From NCBI GenBank assembly GCA_035646535.1, contig DASRPD010000060.1, positions 1 through 11,510 of the forward strand: 11,510 bases of DNA, read 5' to 3'. Origin of the DNA: DASRPD01 sp035646535. Its GTDB lineage: Bacteria; Actinomycetota; Acidimicrobiia; IMCC26256; JANYLB01. The translations under genes were made by a program, and so were the position numbers. Below are positions 1 through 6,272 of the stretch, one piece after another. The notes beneath the pieces were generated by a model. It did no database searches and was not told where the DNA came from. It saw nothing but the letters and a program-made list of their open reading frames with translations. Each line of letters begins with the position of its first letter. Within the stretch, counting starts at the first letter, position 1.

Positions 1-81
1 GCTCCATCGCCTGGGCGCGCGCCAGGGGCGTGAGGCGGGTTCAGGCGCCGGGTTGTTGCGCGCGCGCCCAGGCGATGGAGC
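1..81. repeat. 22-bp perfect inverted repeat at the end of the first SDR gene
   Basis: Positions 1-22 are the exact reverse complement of 60-81, separated by 37 bases. The right arm lies within the last codons of the minus-strand SDR and encodes its Ser-Ile-Ala-Trp-Ala-Arg-Ala stretch. The left arm lies beyond that gene's stop codon. It could fold as a long GC-rich hairpin acting as a terminator, or be an inverted duplication of the gene end. The left arm starts at the window edge, so the repeat may extend further. Positions 1-40 otherwise show no supported gene. Confidence 0.75.
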
Positions 82-853
82 CTTCGAGGAAGGCGCCGGT
101 GTCACCGAACTTGGTGCCCACGATGCCGGCGAACCAGTCGGGGACGTAGGTCTCGAAGGTGTCGTGGGCGAGAGCTTCCAACACGGGCTGGATCATCGCC
201 GTGGTGGGGAGGGCCTCGAGGTCTGCCATCGACTCCTCGTTGTCGGGCAGGTGGAAGAGATCGGTATCGATCACCCCGGGGTTGACGACGTGGACCCGCA
301 CGCCGGAGTCGCCGACCGCCAGGTCCACCTGCATCGACTCCGACCACGCGGTGAGCGCGGCCTTGGAGGCCGAGTACGCGGCTTCGCTCGGGGGGCCGAA
401 GCGCGCCGCGACCGATGAGATGTTCACGATCCGCCCGGCCCGCGCCGTGAGCTGGGGAAGCAGCGCGAGGGTGAGCCGAACCGGGGAATAATAGTTGATC
501 GCCATCACCGACTCGACCACTGCCGGCGTGAGGTCCTGCACGCGCCGGCGTTTCGGGATGCCGGCATTGTTGACGAGCACGTCGACGCCGCCCATCTCAT
601 CGACGACCCCCGCGGCGAACTCGGCGATCCCGTCGAGGTCGGCCAGATCGACCGTCCAGGATCTGGACTCGGGGGCGTGTTCGCGTAGCCGGGCCAGCAC
701 CGCCGCGAGCCGGTCCTTGCGACGGGCACAGATGCCGACGGTCGCGCCCGCGGCGGCGAAGCCCTCGGCCAGTGCCGCGCCGATGCCCGATGAGGCCCCG
801 GTCACCAGCACGGTCTTGCCCTGGACCGAGTATCCCGTGTCACCGTCACCCAT
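41..853 (-). CDS. SDR family NAD(P)-dependent oxidoreductase (classical type)
   Basis: A cytoplasmic short-chain dehydrogenase/reductase that should oxidise an alcohol or reduce a ketone; the substrate is unknown. The 270 residues are a normal length for a classical SDR. The Rossmann motif TGASSGIG is at residues 18-25, NNAG at 95-98, structural Asn120, and the catalytic triad Ser147, Tyr160 and Lys164 is complete in YSASK. Strand beta-2 ends in Ala43-Arg44-Arg45 with no acidic residue, which in this family suggests NADP(H) preference. The ATG start has only a purine-rich GGGCGGGG stretch as a possible ribosome site. It is divergent from the second SDR, and an operator-like palindrome lies between them. 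Its last codons form part of a 22-bp inverted repeat. A role in acyl or steroid-like compound metabolism is inferred only from neighbours. Confidence 0.93.
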   Translation of the reverse strand: MGDGDTGYSVQGKTVLVTGASSGIGAALAEGFAAAGATVGICARRKDRLAAVLARLREHAPESRSWTVDLADLDGIAEFAAGVVDEMGGVDVLVNNAGIPKRRRVQDLTPAVVESVMAINYYSPVRLTLALLPQLTARAGRIVNISSVAARFGPPSEAAYSASKAALTAWSESMQVDLAVGDSGVRVHVVNPGVIDTDLFHLPDNEESMADLEALPTTAMIQPVLEALAHDTFETYVPDWFAGIVGTKFGDTGAFLEGSIAWARAQQPGA

Positions 854-877
854 GTCGCCGCCCCGCCCTTCCGAAAC

Positions 878-895
878 CCTGACGTTCGTGTCAGG
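878..895. promoter_or_regulatory. Operator-like palindrome, site A (between divergent SDR genes)
   Basis: CCTGACGTTCGTGTCAGG has perfect 6-bp arms around a 6-bp centre. On the minus strand it reads CCTGACACGAACGTCAGG, nearly identical to the site before the P450. It lies 24 bp upstream of the minus-strand SDR start and 5 bp before the plus-strand SDR start, so one bound dimer could control both. It is one of four such sites in this window. The size and symmetry fit a TetR-family operator; the regulator is not in the window. Confidence 0.65.
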
Positions 896-896
896 C

Positions 897-902
897 TAAC
901 GT
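897..902 (+). promoter_or_regulatory. Possible -10 box for the second SDR (leaderless start)
   Basis: TAACGT fits the actinobacterial TANNNT -10 pattern and begins one base after operator site A, the same arrangement as at the thiolase promoter. A transcript would begin near 909-910, exactly at the alternative GTG at 910. That would make the mRNA leaderless and would exclude the GTG at 901 as the true start. There is no convincing -35 box and no Shine-Dalgarno sequence for either start. Confidence 0.35.
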
Positions 903-1695
903 GCCCGCCGTGCCGCTCGACCCCGCATCCGTGCTGCTCACCGACCGGGTCGCGCTCGTCACCGGCGCCGCCGCCGGCATCGGCCGGGCGACCGCTCTGG
1001 CCCTCGCCCGGTTCGGCGCCGACGTCGCGATCTGCGACCGGGACGCCGAGGGCCTCGCGACCCTGGCCGACGAGGTCAGTGTGCTCGGCCGCCAGGTCCA
1101 CCCCGCCGTCCTCGACGTGCGCGCGGCCGACGCGGTGAACGAGTTCCTCGACGCGGTCGCGGGCGCGTTCGGGCGGGTGGACGTGTTGGTGAACAACGCA
1201 GGGGGCGGGTTCCGCGCCCGCTTCACCGAGGTCTCAGCCAAGGGCCAGCAATCGCTCGTCGACGAGAACTTCACGAGCGTGACCCATCTCGTGCGCGGTG
1301 TCGTGCCGCTGATGCCCGCAGACACCGGCGGGTCGATCGTCACCATCACGTCGATCGAGGCGCACCGGGCCGGGCCCGAGTACGCGATCTACAGCGCGAT
1401 GAAGGCCGCGGTCTCGAACCTCACCAAGAGCTTGGCGCTCGAGCTCGGTCCGCAGATGGTCCGGGTGAACTGCGTTGCCCCGGATGTCATCCCCACGCCC
1501 GGGATCGGTGCCGACCTCGCGGTCCGCACTCCGTTGCCGCGCGCCGGTCACGTCGATGACATCGCGGCGGCGGTCGTGTTCCTCGCCAACCCACAGCTGT
1601 CGGGCTTCGTGACCGGCACGACGTTGCACGTCGATGGCGGCAACCTCGCGGCCGGCGGATGGCACCGCCAGGATGACGGGAGCTACGTGACGTGA
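901..1695 (+). CDS. SDR family NAD-dependent oxidoreductase
   Basis: A second classical SDR of 264 residues, probably a cytoplasmic hydroxyacyl or alcohol dehydrogenase of unknown substrate. The cofactor motif TGAAAGIG is at residues 21-28 and NNAG at 98-101. Asn123 and the catalytic Ser151, Tyr164 and Lys168 (YSAMK) are present. Asp46 at the end of strand beta-2 suggests NAD(H), in contrast to its divergent neighbour, so the pair may work with different cofactors. The C-terminal segment FVTGTTLHVDGG is typical of the family. Two GTG starts are possible, at 901 and at 910. The second fits a leaderless transcript and would remove three residues. The stop codon overlaps the start of the next gene in GTGA, so the two are translationally coupled. 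Confidence 0.93.
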   Translation: MPAVPLDPASVLLTDRVALVTGAAAGIGRATALALARFGADVAICDRDAEGLATLADEVSVLGRQVHPAVLDVRAADAVNEFLDAVAGAFGRVDVLVNNAGGGFRARFTEVSAKGQQSLVDENFTSVTHLVRGVVPLMPADTGGSIVTITSIEAHRAGPEYAIYSAMKAAVSNLTKSLALELGPQMVRVNCVAPDVIPTPGIGADLAVRTPLPRAGHVDDIAAAVVFLANPQLSGFVTGTTLHVDGGNLAAGGWHRQDDGSYVT

Positions 1696-2549
1696 AGTTC
1701 GGGATCGCCCTCGGGGCGTTGAACGCCCGGGCCCATCTCGGTGCCGCCGACGCAGCCGAGCGGCTCGGCTACGAGTCGGTGTGGCTGCCCGAGCACCTCG
1801 TGCTGCCGGTCGTGATGAGCCGGTCGCCGACTCCGGGTGATGATCACCCGCCGGTGCCCCCGACGGTCCCGGTCTTCGACGCGTTCGCGTACCTCTCGTA
1901 TCTCGCGGGGCGCTGCCCGAGCATTCGGCTGGGTACCCACGTGTACAACCTCGGGCTGCGCCACCCGTTCGTCGCGGCGCGCGCCGTCCAGACGCTCGAT
2001 GTGGTGAGCGGGGGTCGTTGCGAGTTCGGGATCGGCGCGAGCTGGCTCGAGGAGGAGTGGCGAGCCGTCGGTCTGGACTTTGGCACCAGAGGCCGTCGCC
2101 TCGACGAGGCGATCGCAGTGTGCAAGCGGCTCTGGACCGAGCCCGAGATCGAGCACCACGGCGAGTTCTTCTCGTTCGACGCGGTCGCGTTCGAGCCGAA
2201 GCCGGCGCAGCGACCGTGGCCACCGATCCTCGTCGGCGGCGAGAGCCCGGCTGCGCTGCGACGCGCGGCGACGACCTGTGACGGCTGGATCGGCATGAGT
2301 CACACATTCGACACGGCCGCGGATCAGATCGCGGCGCTCCGTACCCAGCTCGCCTCGGCCGGTCGCGCCGACGTCGCCGACTTCCAGATCTGTCTCGGCG
2401 GTCCGGTCACCGACCCCGACGACGTGGCGCGCTGGGAGGAGCTGGGTGTGACCCGGCTGCTCGTGGCGCCCTGGACGAGCTCACGTGCCGCGGTCGAGGG
2501 AATGCAACGTTTCGCCGACGCCGTCGGGCTCGAACCCCGGCCCGCCTGA
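1692..2549 (+). CDS. LLM-class F420-dependent oxidoreductase
   Basis: A luciferase-like (bacterial luciferase superfamily) TIM-barrel oxidoreductase of 285 residues. The best match from memory is the actinobacterial F420-dependent subgroup (TIGR03619-like), whose members use reduced or oxidised coenzyme F420 in redox steps on cyclic or lipid substrates. Visible family signatures are the N-terminal KFGIALG strand, AERLGYESVWLPEH, IRLGTHVYNLGLRHPF and the block GRCEFGIGASWLEEEW followed by RGRRLDEAI, and then PPILVGGESPAALRRAA. The GTG start overlaps the SDR stop by four bases, implying coupled expression and perhaps a shared pathway. Its stop codon lies in the first copy of a 21-bp tandem repeat. 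F420 rather than FMN use is inferred from subgroup resemblance; the exact substrate is unknown. Confidence 0.9.
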   Translation: MKFGIALGALNARAHLGAADAAERLGYESVWLPEHLVLPVVMSRSPTPGDDHPPVPPTVPVFDAFAYLSYLAGRCPSIRLGTHVYNLGLRHPFVAARAVQTLDVVSGGRCEFGIGASWLEEEWRAVGLDFGTRGRRLDEAIAVCKRLWTEPEIEHHGEFFSFDAVAFEPKPAQRPWPPILVGGESPAALRRAATTCDGWIGMSHTFDTAADQIAALRTQLASAGRADVADFQICLGGPVTDPDDVARWEELGVTRLLVAPWTSSRAAVEGMQRFADAVGLEPRPA

Positions 2550-2589
2550 CGGCGCAGAGTCAGTGGCTGCCTGACGGCGCAGAGTCAGT
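2544..2589. repeat. Tandem pair of a 21-bp repeat with CTGAC...GTCAG half-sites
   Basis: Positions 2544-2564 and 2569-2589 are identical over 21 bp with a 25-bp period. Each copy contains CTGAC and GTCAG arms separated by 8 bp (GGCGCAGA), so each can form a small hairpin on either strand. The stop codons of both convergent genes (TGA at 2547-2549 on plus, 2560-2562 on minus) lie inside copy 1. Copy 2 encodes seven residues (TDSAPSG) of the DUF2889 protein tail. It may be a bidirectional terminator, a protein-binding site or a dispersed repeat. Confidence 0.8.
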
Positions 2590-3366
2590 ACCCGGTTCGA
2601 CATCGCCGAGGAGCGCGTCGGGCGCGTCGGCGAAGTCTCGGATCGAGCCCACCGAGCGTCGGGCGTGGGACATGACGTCGGGTTGCATCGTGTAGCAGAC
2701 GCCGGTCATGAGATCGGCGAGCTCGGCGGCGGTGCGGTACGCCTCTAGGTCCATGCCTCGGCCCATGCCGATGTCGCACGCCCGACGCAACACGATCGCG
2801 GCCTCGGCCTCGTCGGGTTCGAGCGAGGCTTCGGCCCACTTGATGAACCCGCCCCGCCACGGCGCCTCGGTGAAGGGTGCCGGTGCCGGTGTCACGAGAC
2901 CCTTGCCCGGTTCGAGGGTCCACTCGTGCAGCAGTGCACCGTCGCGCCACAGCCGAACGACGCGGCGCCCGTCGGGGCGCGCCGGGGGGATCTCGATGTC
3001 GTACTGGCGCTGACTGGTGGGGCGCGTCGCGTGGGCGACGGCGAGGCCCGCGAGGTCGAACTGGTGGGTGCACTGGAGCCGGGGATTGGCCACGGCCGCG
3101 GCGGCAGTGCAGCGGGGTGACAGGGCCATGCCGTCCAACGCGGCGAGCTGACCTGCGGCATCGGGACACGTCGACCACGGCCAGCGCATCGACGAGGCCG
3201 TGAAGCCGATGGCCCGGGCGTTGTCGTGGCGCATCTCGACGACGAAGTGGTGGAAGTCGTCCTCGAGCGCCGCCCGGACCGTCGTGTCGGTCAGGTGCTC
3301 GACGCGGATGCGACGTCGGTACGCCCCATCGGGCCGTCCGATGCGGACGGCGACCGGTTCACTCAC
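2560..3366 (-). CDS. DUF2889 domain-containing protein
   Basis: A 268-residue protein that I recognise as DUF2889-like; no biochemical function is established. Visible features include the early tyrosine/arginine-rich stretch AYRRRIRVEH, an acidic DDFHHF segment around 36-41, Cys67 in STCPDA, the signature QCTHQFDLAGL with Cys99, His101 and Asp104, and Cys224 in CYTMQPD. The conserved Cys and His residues could bind a metal, but that is speculation. No signal peptide or membrane segment is apparent, so it is probably cytoplasmic. It starts with GTG, with a poor ribosome site, 54 bp after the dehydratase gene, and is probably the last gene of the acyl-CoA synthetase operon. The final nine residues arise from the 21-bp tandem repeat and its spacer and are unlikely to be part of the fold. 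Its context suggests a part in acyl-CoA or ring catabolism. Confidence 0.85.
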   Translation of the reverse strand: MSEPVAVRIGRPDGAYRRRIRVEHLTDTTVRAALEDDFHHFVVEMRHDNARAIGFTASSMRWPWSTCPDAAGQLAALDGMALSPRCTAAAAVANPRLQCTHQFDLAGLAVAHATRPTSQRQYDIEIPPARPDGRRVVRLWRDGALLHEWTLEPGKGLVTPAPAPFTEAPWRGGFIKWAEASLEPDEAEAAIVLRRACDIGMGRGMDLEAYRTAAELADLMTGVCYTMQPDVMSHARRSVGSIRDFADAPDALLGDVEPGTDSAPSGSH

Positions 3367-3401
3367 AGGACCGGGGCGTTCGTCGGGCCCGACAAGTCCG
3401 T

Positions 3402-3429
3402 GCCGATCAGTCCTGGCCGATCAGTCCTG
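3402..3429. repeat. 14-bp perfect tandem duplication at a gene end
   Basis: GCCGATCAGTCCTG occurs twice without spacer, at 3402-3415 and 3416-3429. It covers the last codons and stop of the dehydratase subunit gene and the start of the gap before DUF2889. It probably arose by slippage. The copies do not form an obvious hairpin. Confidence 0.85.
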
Positions 3430-3879
3430 TTTGGGCGGTCGGACGTTGATCGCGAGCGTGAAGATCCCCGTGACGACCGGCTCGCCCGACTCGGCGTCCT
3501 TCCATGCGGTCTCCTGCACGTAGAACTCGAGCGTTCCACCGCTGGACTTCTCGCGCTCGTACACGTTGGTGATGACCGGGGTTCCCTCGAGCACGTCGCC
3601 GACCTTCGGCCAACGGTGGTACTCGAACGCCTGCTCGCCGTGCAGGATCGCCCGACCGGGCCCGCGCAGCTTCTCGATCGGTAGCCCCGCGGCCCCGCCG
3701 GCACCGGTCGAGCCCCAGAAGGGCATCACGAACGGGAACGTCGGCGGCGTGGGCGCGTCGTCGCCGTCGTAGACCGGGTCGGCGTCGCCCAGGGCCTGGG
3801 CGAAGACCCGTACCGGGCCGCGTTCGATGCGCACGGTCTGGGTCGCGCCCTTGTTGCCCTGCAACTCGTCGAGTGCCAC
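3421..3879 (-). CDS. MaoC N-terminal/FAS1-like hot-dog dehydratase subunit
   Basis: A 152-residue single hot-dog domain resembling the N-terminal half of MaoC-type enoyl-CoA hydratases (PF13452-like; compare mycobacterial HadA/HadC and the actinobacterial ChsH-type subunits). Supporting stretches are an N-terminal FAQALGDADPVYDG, PTPPTFPFVMPFWG, GRAILHGEQAFEYHR and the strand pair GDVLEGTPVITNVYERE and TLEFYVQETAW. In this family the N-type half usually helps bind the acyl chain, while the catalytic Asp/His dyad sits in a separate MaoC partner. No partner gene is in this window, so it must be supplied from elsewhere or this subunit acts differently. The start is GTG, with a strong GAGGAGG ribosome site eight bases or less upstream. 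It lies 43 bp downstream of the acyl-CoA synthetase, in the same operon. Function is likely 2-enoyl-CoA hydration. Confidence 0.85.
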   Translation of the reverse strand: MALDELQGNKGATQTVRIERGPVRVFAQALGDADPVYDGDDAPTPPTFPFVMPFWGSTGAGGAAGLPIEKLRGPGRAILHGEQAFEYHRWPKVGDVLEGTPVITNVYEREKSSGGTLEFYVQETAWKDAESGEPVVTGIFTLAINVRPPKQD

Positions 3880-3883
3880 GGTG

Positions 3884-3904
3884 CCTCCTCGTCGGGTTCG
3901 ACGA
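3884..3904 (-). promoter_or_regulatory. Strong ribosome site of the dehydratase gene, next to a small hairpin
   Basis: On the minus strand a 6-bp stem (TCGTCG, AACC loop, CGACGA; 3904-3889) is followed directly by the GAGGAGG Shine-Dalgarno (3890-3884), and the two share two bases. The ribosome site supports the GTG start at 3879. The hairpin could tune translation or protect the mRNA end within the operon; this is speculative. Confidence 0.4.
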
Positions 3905-3922
3905 AGCTAGTCCGACCGCCCC

Positions 3923-5416
3923 TCAACGGGCGAGCTTGTGCTTCATCACCTTGCCGGTCGCGTTGCGGGGCAGCTCGTCGACGAAGCTCACCTGGCGCGG
4001 CCGCTTGTAGTCCGCCAGGCGGTCCTCGCAGAACGCCATGAGGTCCTCGGAGGTCAGCGCGGTGCCGGGTGACAGGACGACGAATGCGCCGACGTCTTCG
4101 CCGAGCACCTTGTGGGCCACGCCGACCACCGCGACCTCCCGGACTGCGGGATGCTCGATGATCACGGCCTCGACGTCGGTCGCGTAGATGTTGTTGCCAC
4201 CCCGGATGATCATGTCCTTCTTGCGACCCACGATATAGAGGAAGCCGTCCTCGTCGAGGTAGCAGAGGTCGCCGCTGCGCAGCCAGCCGTCGGCGGTCCA
4301 CGTCGCCGCGGTCGCCTCGGGGTCCCGGTAGTACTCGCGCTGACGCCCCGGCATTCGGGTGAGCAGCTCGCCTACCTCGCGCGGTGGGACTTCGTTGTCG
4401 TCCTCGTCCACGATGCGCATCTGCATGCCGCCAACGGGCTTGCCGACGGAGCCGACCCGCCGAGCCAGCTCCTCCTTGGGCATCACGATGAAGGCCGGAC
4501 CGGCTTCGGTCATGCCGTAGGAGTTCGCGACGGCCGCCTGGGGGAGACGCTCCTGGAGCATCAGCAGGGTCTGCGGTGCGAGCGGTGCGCTGCCGATCGA
4601 AACCGACACCAGGCTCGTGAGGTCGGGTTCGGCGAAGCGGGGGTGGGCCACGATGAGCTCGGCCATCGCAGGGACGAGGAATGCCCAGCTCGGTCGCTCG
4701 CGGCCCACGATGTCAAACCAGCGGTCGACGTCGAACTTGGGAAGGTAGAGACCGACGAGGCCGAGCTTCATCGGGTTGTAGATGAACGCGATGCCCGCGA
4801 AGGTGAACATGGGCGCGCCGTGGAGCCACCCACCGCCGGTCCATGTCGGCTCGTTGTTGGGCACCATCGCCACGTTGCGGTGACGCACCGCGACGCCCTT
4901 GGGCAGACCCGTCGTGCCGGAGGTGTACATGATGTCGGCGAGGTCATCGATGCCGACGGGCACCTGGAACTCGTCGTCGGGCTCCGCGTCGATCTCGGCG
5001 AAAGGTGAGCGGAGCAGGGTCTTCAGCGACGGGACCTCGCCGACGACGGCATCTGCGTTCGCGGCCAGCTCGTCGCAGGTGAGCATCGCCGCGACCTCGG
5101 AGTGGCCGAGGATCGTGACCAGCTCGGGCACCGAGAGTCGGGTGTTGGTCGGTACCCCCACTGCGCCGGCCTTGTGCACCGCGGCGTAGCCCACGACCCA
5201 TTCCAGGACATGGGATGCGGGCAAGAAGATCGATACCCGATCGCCGACGGTGACGCCCCGAGCCACGAGGCCGCGGGCGAGCTGGTTCGATCGCCGGTCC
5301 CACTCGTCGAAGGTCAGCGACGTGCCCGCGTCGAGATCGCGGTAGGCCGTCGTCTCGCCGTGGGTCGCAGCCATGAAGCGCAGCTGATCGACCTGGAGCC
5401 CGCCCCAGTCCGGCAT
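3923..5416 (-). CDS. AMP-dependent acyl-CoA synthetase (ANL superfamily)
   Basis: A 497-residue adenylate-forming ligase that should activate a carboxylic acid to its acyl-CoA using ATP and CoA, in the cytoplasm. The core motifs are intact: A3 YTSGTTGLPKG at 164-174, A5 NSYGMTEAG, A7 GWLRSGDLCYLDEDG, the hinge-region VGRKKDMIIRGGNNIY, and A10 LPRNATGKVMK with the catalytic Lys489. It resembles FadD-type and cyclohexanecarboxylate/short-chain ligases, and substrate length cannot be told. The start chosen is ATG at 5416, which has GAGGGGG at the right distance; an in-frame TTG at 5449 would add 11 residues but lacks a ribosome site. It is first in an operon with the hot-dog dehydratase and DUF2889 genes. 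An operator-like palindrome (site B) and a -10-like box lie upstream. Confidence 0.95.
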   Translation of the reverse strand: MPDWGGLQVDQLRFMAATHGETTAYRDLDAGTSLTFDEWDRRSNQLARGLVARGVTVGDRVSIFLPASHVLEWVVGYAAVHKAGAVGVPTNTRLSVPELVTILGHSEVAAMLTCDELAANADAVVGEVPSLKTLLRSPFAEIDAEPDDEFQVPVGIDDLADIMYTSGTTGLPKGVAVRHRNVAMVPNNEPTWTGGGWLHGAPMFTFAGIAFIYNPMKLGLVGLYLPKFDVDRWFDIVGRERPSWAFLVPAMAELIVAHPRFAEPDLTSLVSVSIGSAPLAPQTLLMLQERLPQAAVANSYGMTEAGPAFIVMPKEELARRVGSVGKPVGGMQMRIVDEDDNEVPPREVGELLTRMPGRQREYYRDPEATAATWTADGWLRSGDLCYLDEDGFLYIVGRKKDMIIRGGNNIYATDVEAVIIEHPAVREVAVVGVAHKVLGEDVGAFVVLSPGTALTSEDLMAFCEDRLADYKRPRQVSFVDELPRNATGKVMKHKLAR

Positions 5417-5424
5417 CGGCGATT

Positions 5425-5431
5425 CCCCCTC
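5425..5431 (-). promoter_or_regulatory. Ribosome binding site fixing the acyl-CoA synthetase start
   Basis: GAGGGGG on the minus strand, eight bases before the ATG at 5416. It favours this start over the upstream in-frame TTG at 5449, which has no comparable purine stretch. Confidence 0.6.
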
Positions 5432-5464
5432 GTGCGTCGCGCCGGGCAAGATTGCTGTGCGGGG

Positions 5465-5470
5465 ACACTA
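5465..5470 (-). promoter_or_regulatory. Possible -10 box for the acyl-CoA synthetase operon
   Basis: TAGTGT on the minus strand fits TANNNT and begins two bases downstream of operator site B. Transcription would begin near 5458, giving a leader of about 40 bases that includes the ribosome site. No clear -35 box was seen. Confidence 0.4.
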
Positions 5471-5472
5471 CT

Positions 5473-5490
5473 CGTGACACGCGTGTCAGG
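5473..5490. promoter_or_regulatory. Operator-like palindrome, site B (acyl-CoA synthetase/PHP intergenic)
   Basis: CGTGACACGCGTGTCAGG contains the perfect 14-bp palindrome TGACACGCGTGTCA. Minus strand: CCTGACACGCGTGTCACG. It differs from the common arm by one base on one side. It lies immediately upstream of a -10-like box for the acyl-CoA synthetase operon and within the divergent region shared with the PHP gene. Confidence 0.65.
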
Positions 5491-5591
5491 GTCCCGGGTC
5501 AGGCGGGTCGGCGATCGGAGGCAACGTCCGTGCAGCGAGCTTCGACAGGCGAGCGTCGGCGCGTCGGTGGGGCCGGCCGAGCGATGGCATC

Positions 5592-6248
5592 GTGCTGATC
5601 GATCTGCACGCCCACACTGCCCCGCGCTCGAACTGTTCCACCACGACGCTCGCCGAGCTCGTCGCCTCGGCCCGCGGTCGCGGGTTGGACGCGCTGTGCA
5701 TCACCGAACACGACGTCCGTTGGCCGGACGACGAGCTGGCCGACGCGTCCCGCGCGCTCGGGTTCCCCGTGATCCCGGGTGTAGAGCTCACCACCGATGT
5801 CGGTCACGTCCTCGCGTTCGGCCCACTCGCCAAGCCGTTGTGGATGGGGTACCGGCTCGAGGAGCTCCTCGCCGAGGCCGAACACGGTCCGCTCGCGCTG
5901 GTCCTGCCGCATCCGGTGCGACACCTCGCCGGTGCGCGCGCCATCAAGGGTGGACGGACACCGCCCGCGCCGGAAGCGGTCGCCGCGCTCGACCAGTGGT
6001 CGTCGGTCCACGCCATCGAGGCCGCGAGCACCCAGACCACCGAGCTCGAGCACGCGGTGACGGCCGCGGCACTGCGAGTCGCCCCTCGTCCTGCCGTAGG
6101 AGCGAGCGATGCCCACGGTCCCGGCCGAGCCGGCGCGTTCGCGACCCGTCTCGATGTTCGGGTGGACTCCGCGGTCGCGCTGGCCGAGGCAATCCGGTCG
6201 GGCCACGTCGAGCCGGTGCGGACCGAACCTCCGGTGGCCGGCGCGTGA
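5592..6248 (+). CDS. PHP-domain metal-dependent phosphoesterase
   Basis: A 218-residue PHP-family protein (polymerase and histidinol phosphatase fold), probably a cytoplasmic metal-dependent phosphatase or nuclease-like hydrolase of unknown substrate. The metal-binding motifs are in order: DLHAHT with His6 and His8, TEHD with Glu39-His40-Asp41, GVEL with Glu65, GHVLAFG with His72, LPHPVR with His107, and SDAH with Asp173 and His175. The GTG start is chosen because DLHAHT normally lies within the first ten residues; an ATG at 5584 runs into a stop after four codons. There is no good ribosome site. It is divergent from the acyl-CoA synthetase, with site B between them, and is followed by a hairpin and a repeat array, so it is probably transcribed alone. 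A link to the catabolic genes is not evident. Confidence 0.87.
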   Translation: MLIDLHAHTAPRSNCSTTTLAELVASARGRGLDALCITEHDVRWPDDELADASRALGFPVIPGVELTTDVGHVLAFGPLAKPLWMGYRLEELLAEAEHGPLALVLPHPVRHLAGARAIKGGRTPPAPEAVAALDQWSSVHAIEAASTQTTELEHAVTAAALRVAPRPAVGASDAHGPGRAGAFATRLDVRVDSAVALAEAIRSGHVEPVRTEPPVAGA

Positions 6249-6272
6249 CTGCCGGCCGCGCCGGCCGTGCAG
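6249..6272 (+). terminator. GC-rich hairpin after the PHP gene
   Basis: Immediately after the PHP stop codon, CTGCCGGCC can pair with GGCCG-T-GCAG around a 5-base loop: nine base pairs with one bulged T. There is no T-run, as is common for actinobacterial terminators. It separates the PHP gene from the thiolase promoter. Confidence 0.45.

Noticed and set aside
1234..2307. 357-codon open frame on the minus strand
   Set aside because: Antisense to the SDR and LLM genes; Arg-rich shadow translation.
5417..5449. TTG start adding 11 residues to the acyl-CoA synthetase
   Set aside because: No ribosome site precedes it, whereas the ATG at 5416 has GAGGGGG eight bases upstream.
5491..5591. Separate promoter or small gene before the PHP gene
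   Set aside because: I found no convincing -10 box, ribosome site or coding frame in this stretch; only operator site B at its edge is supported.
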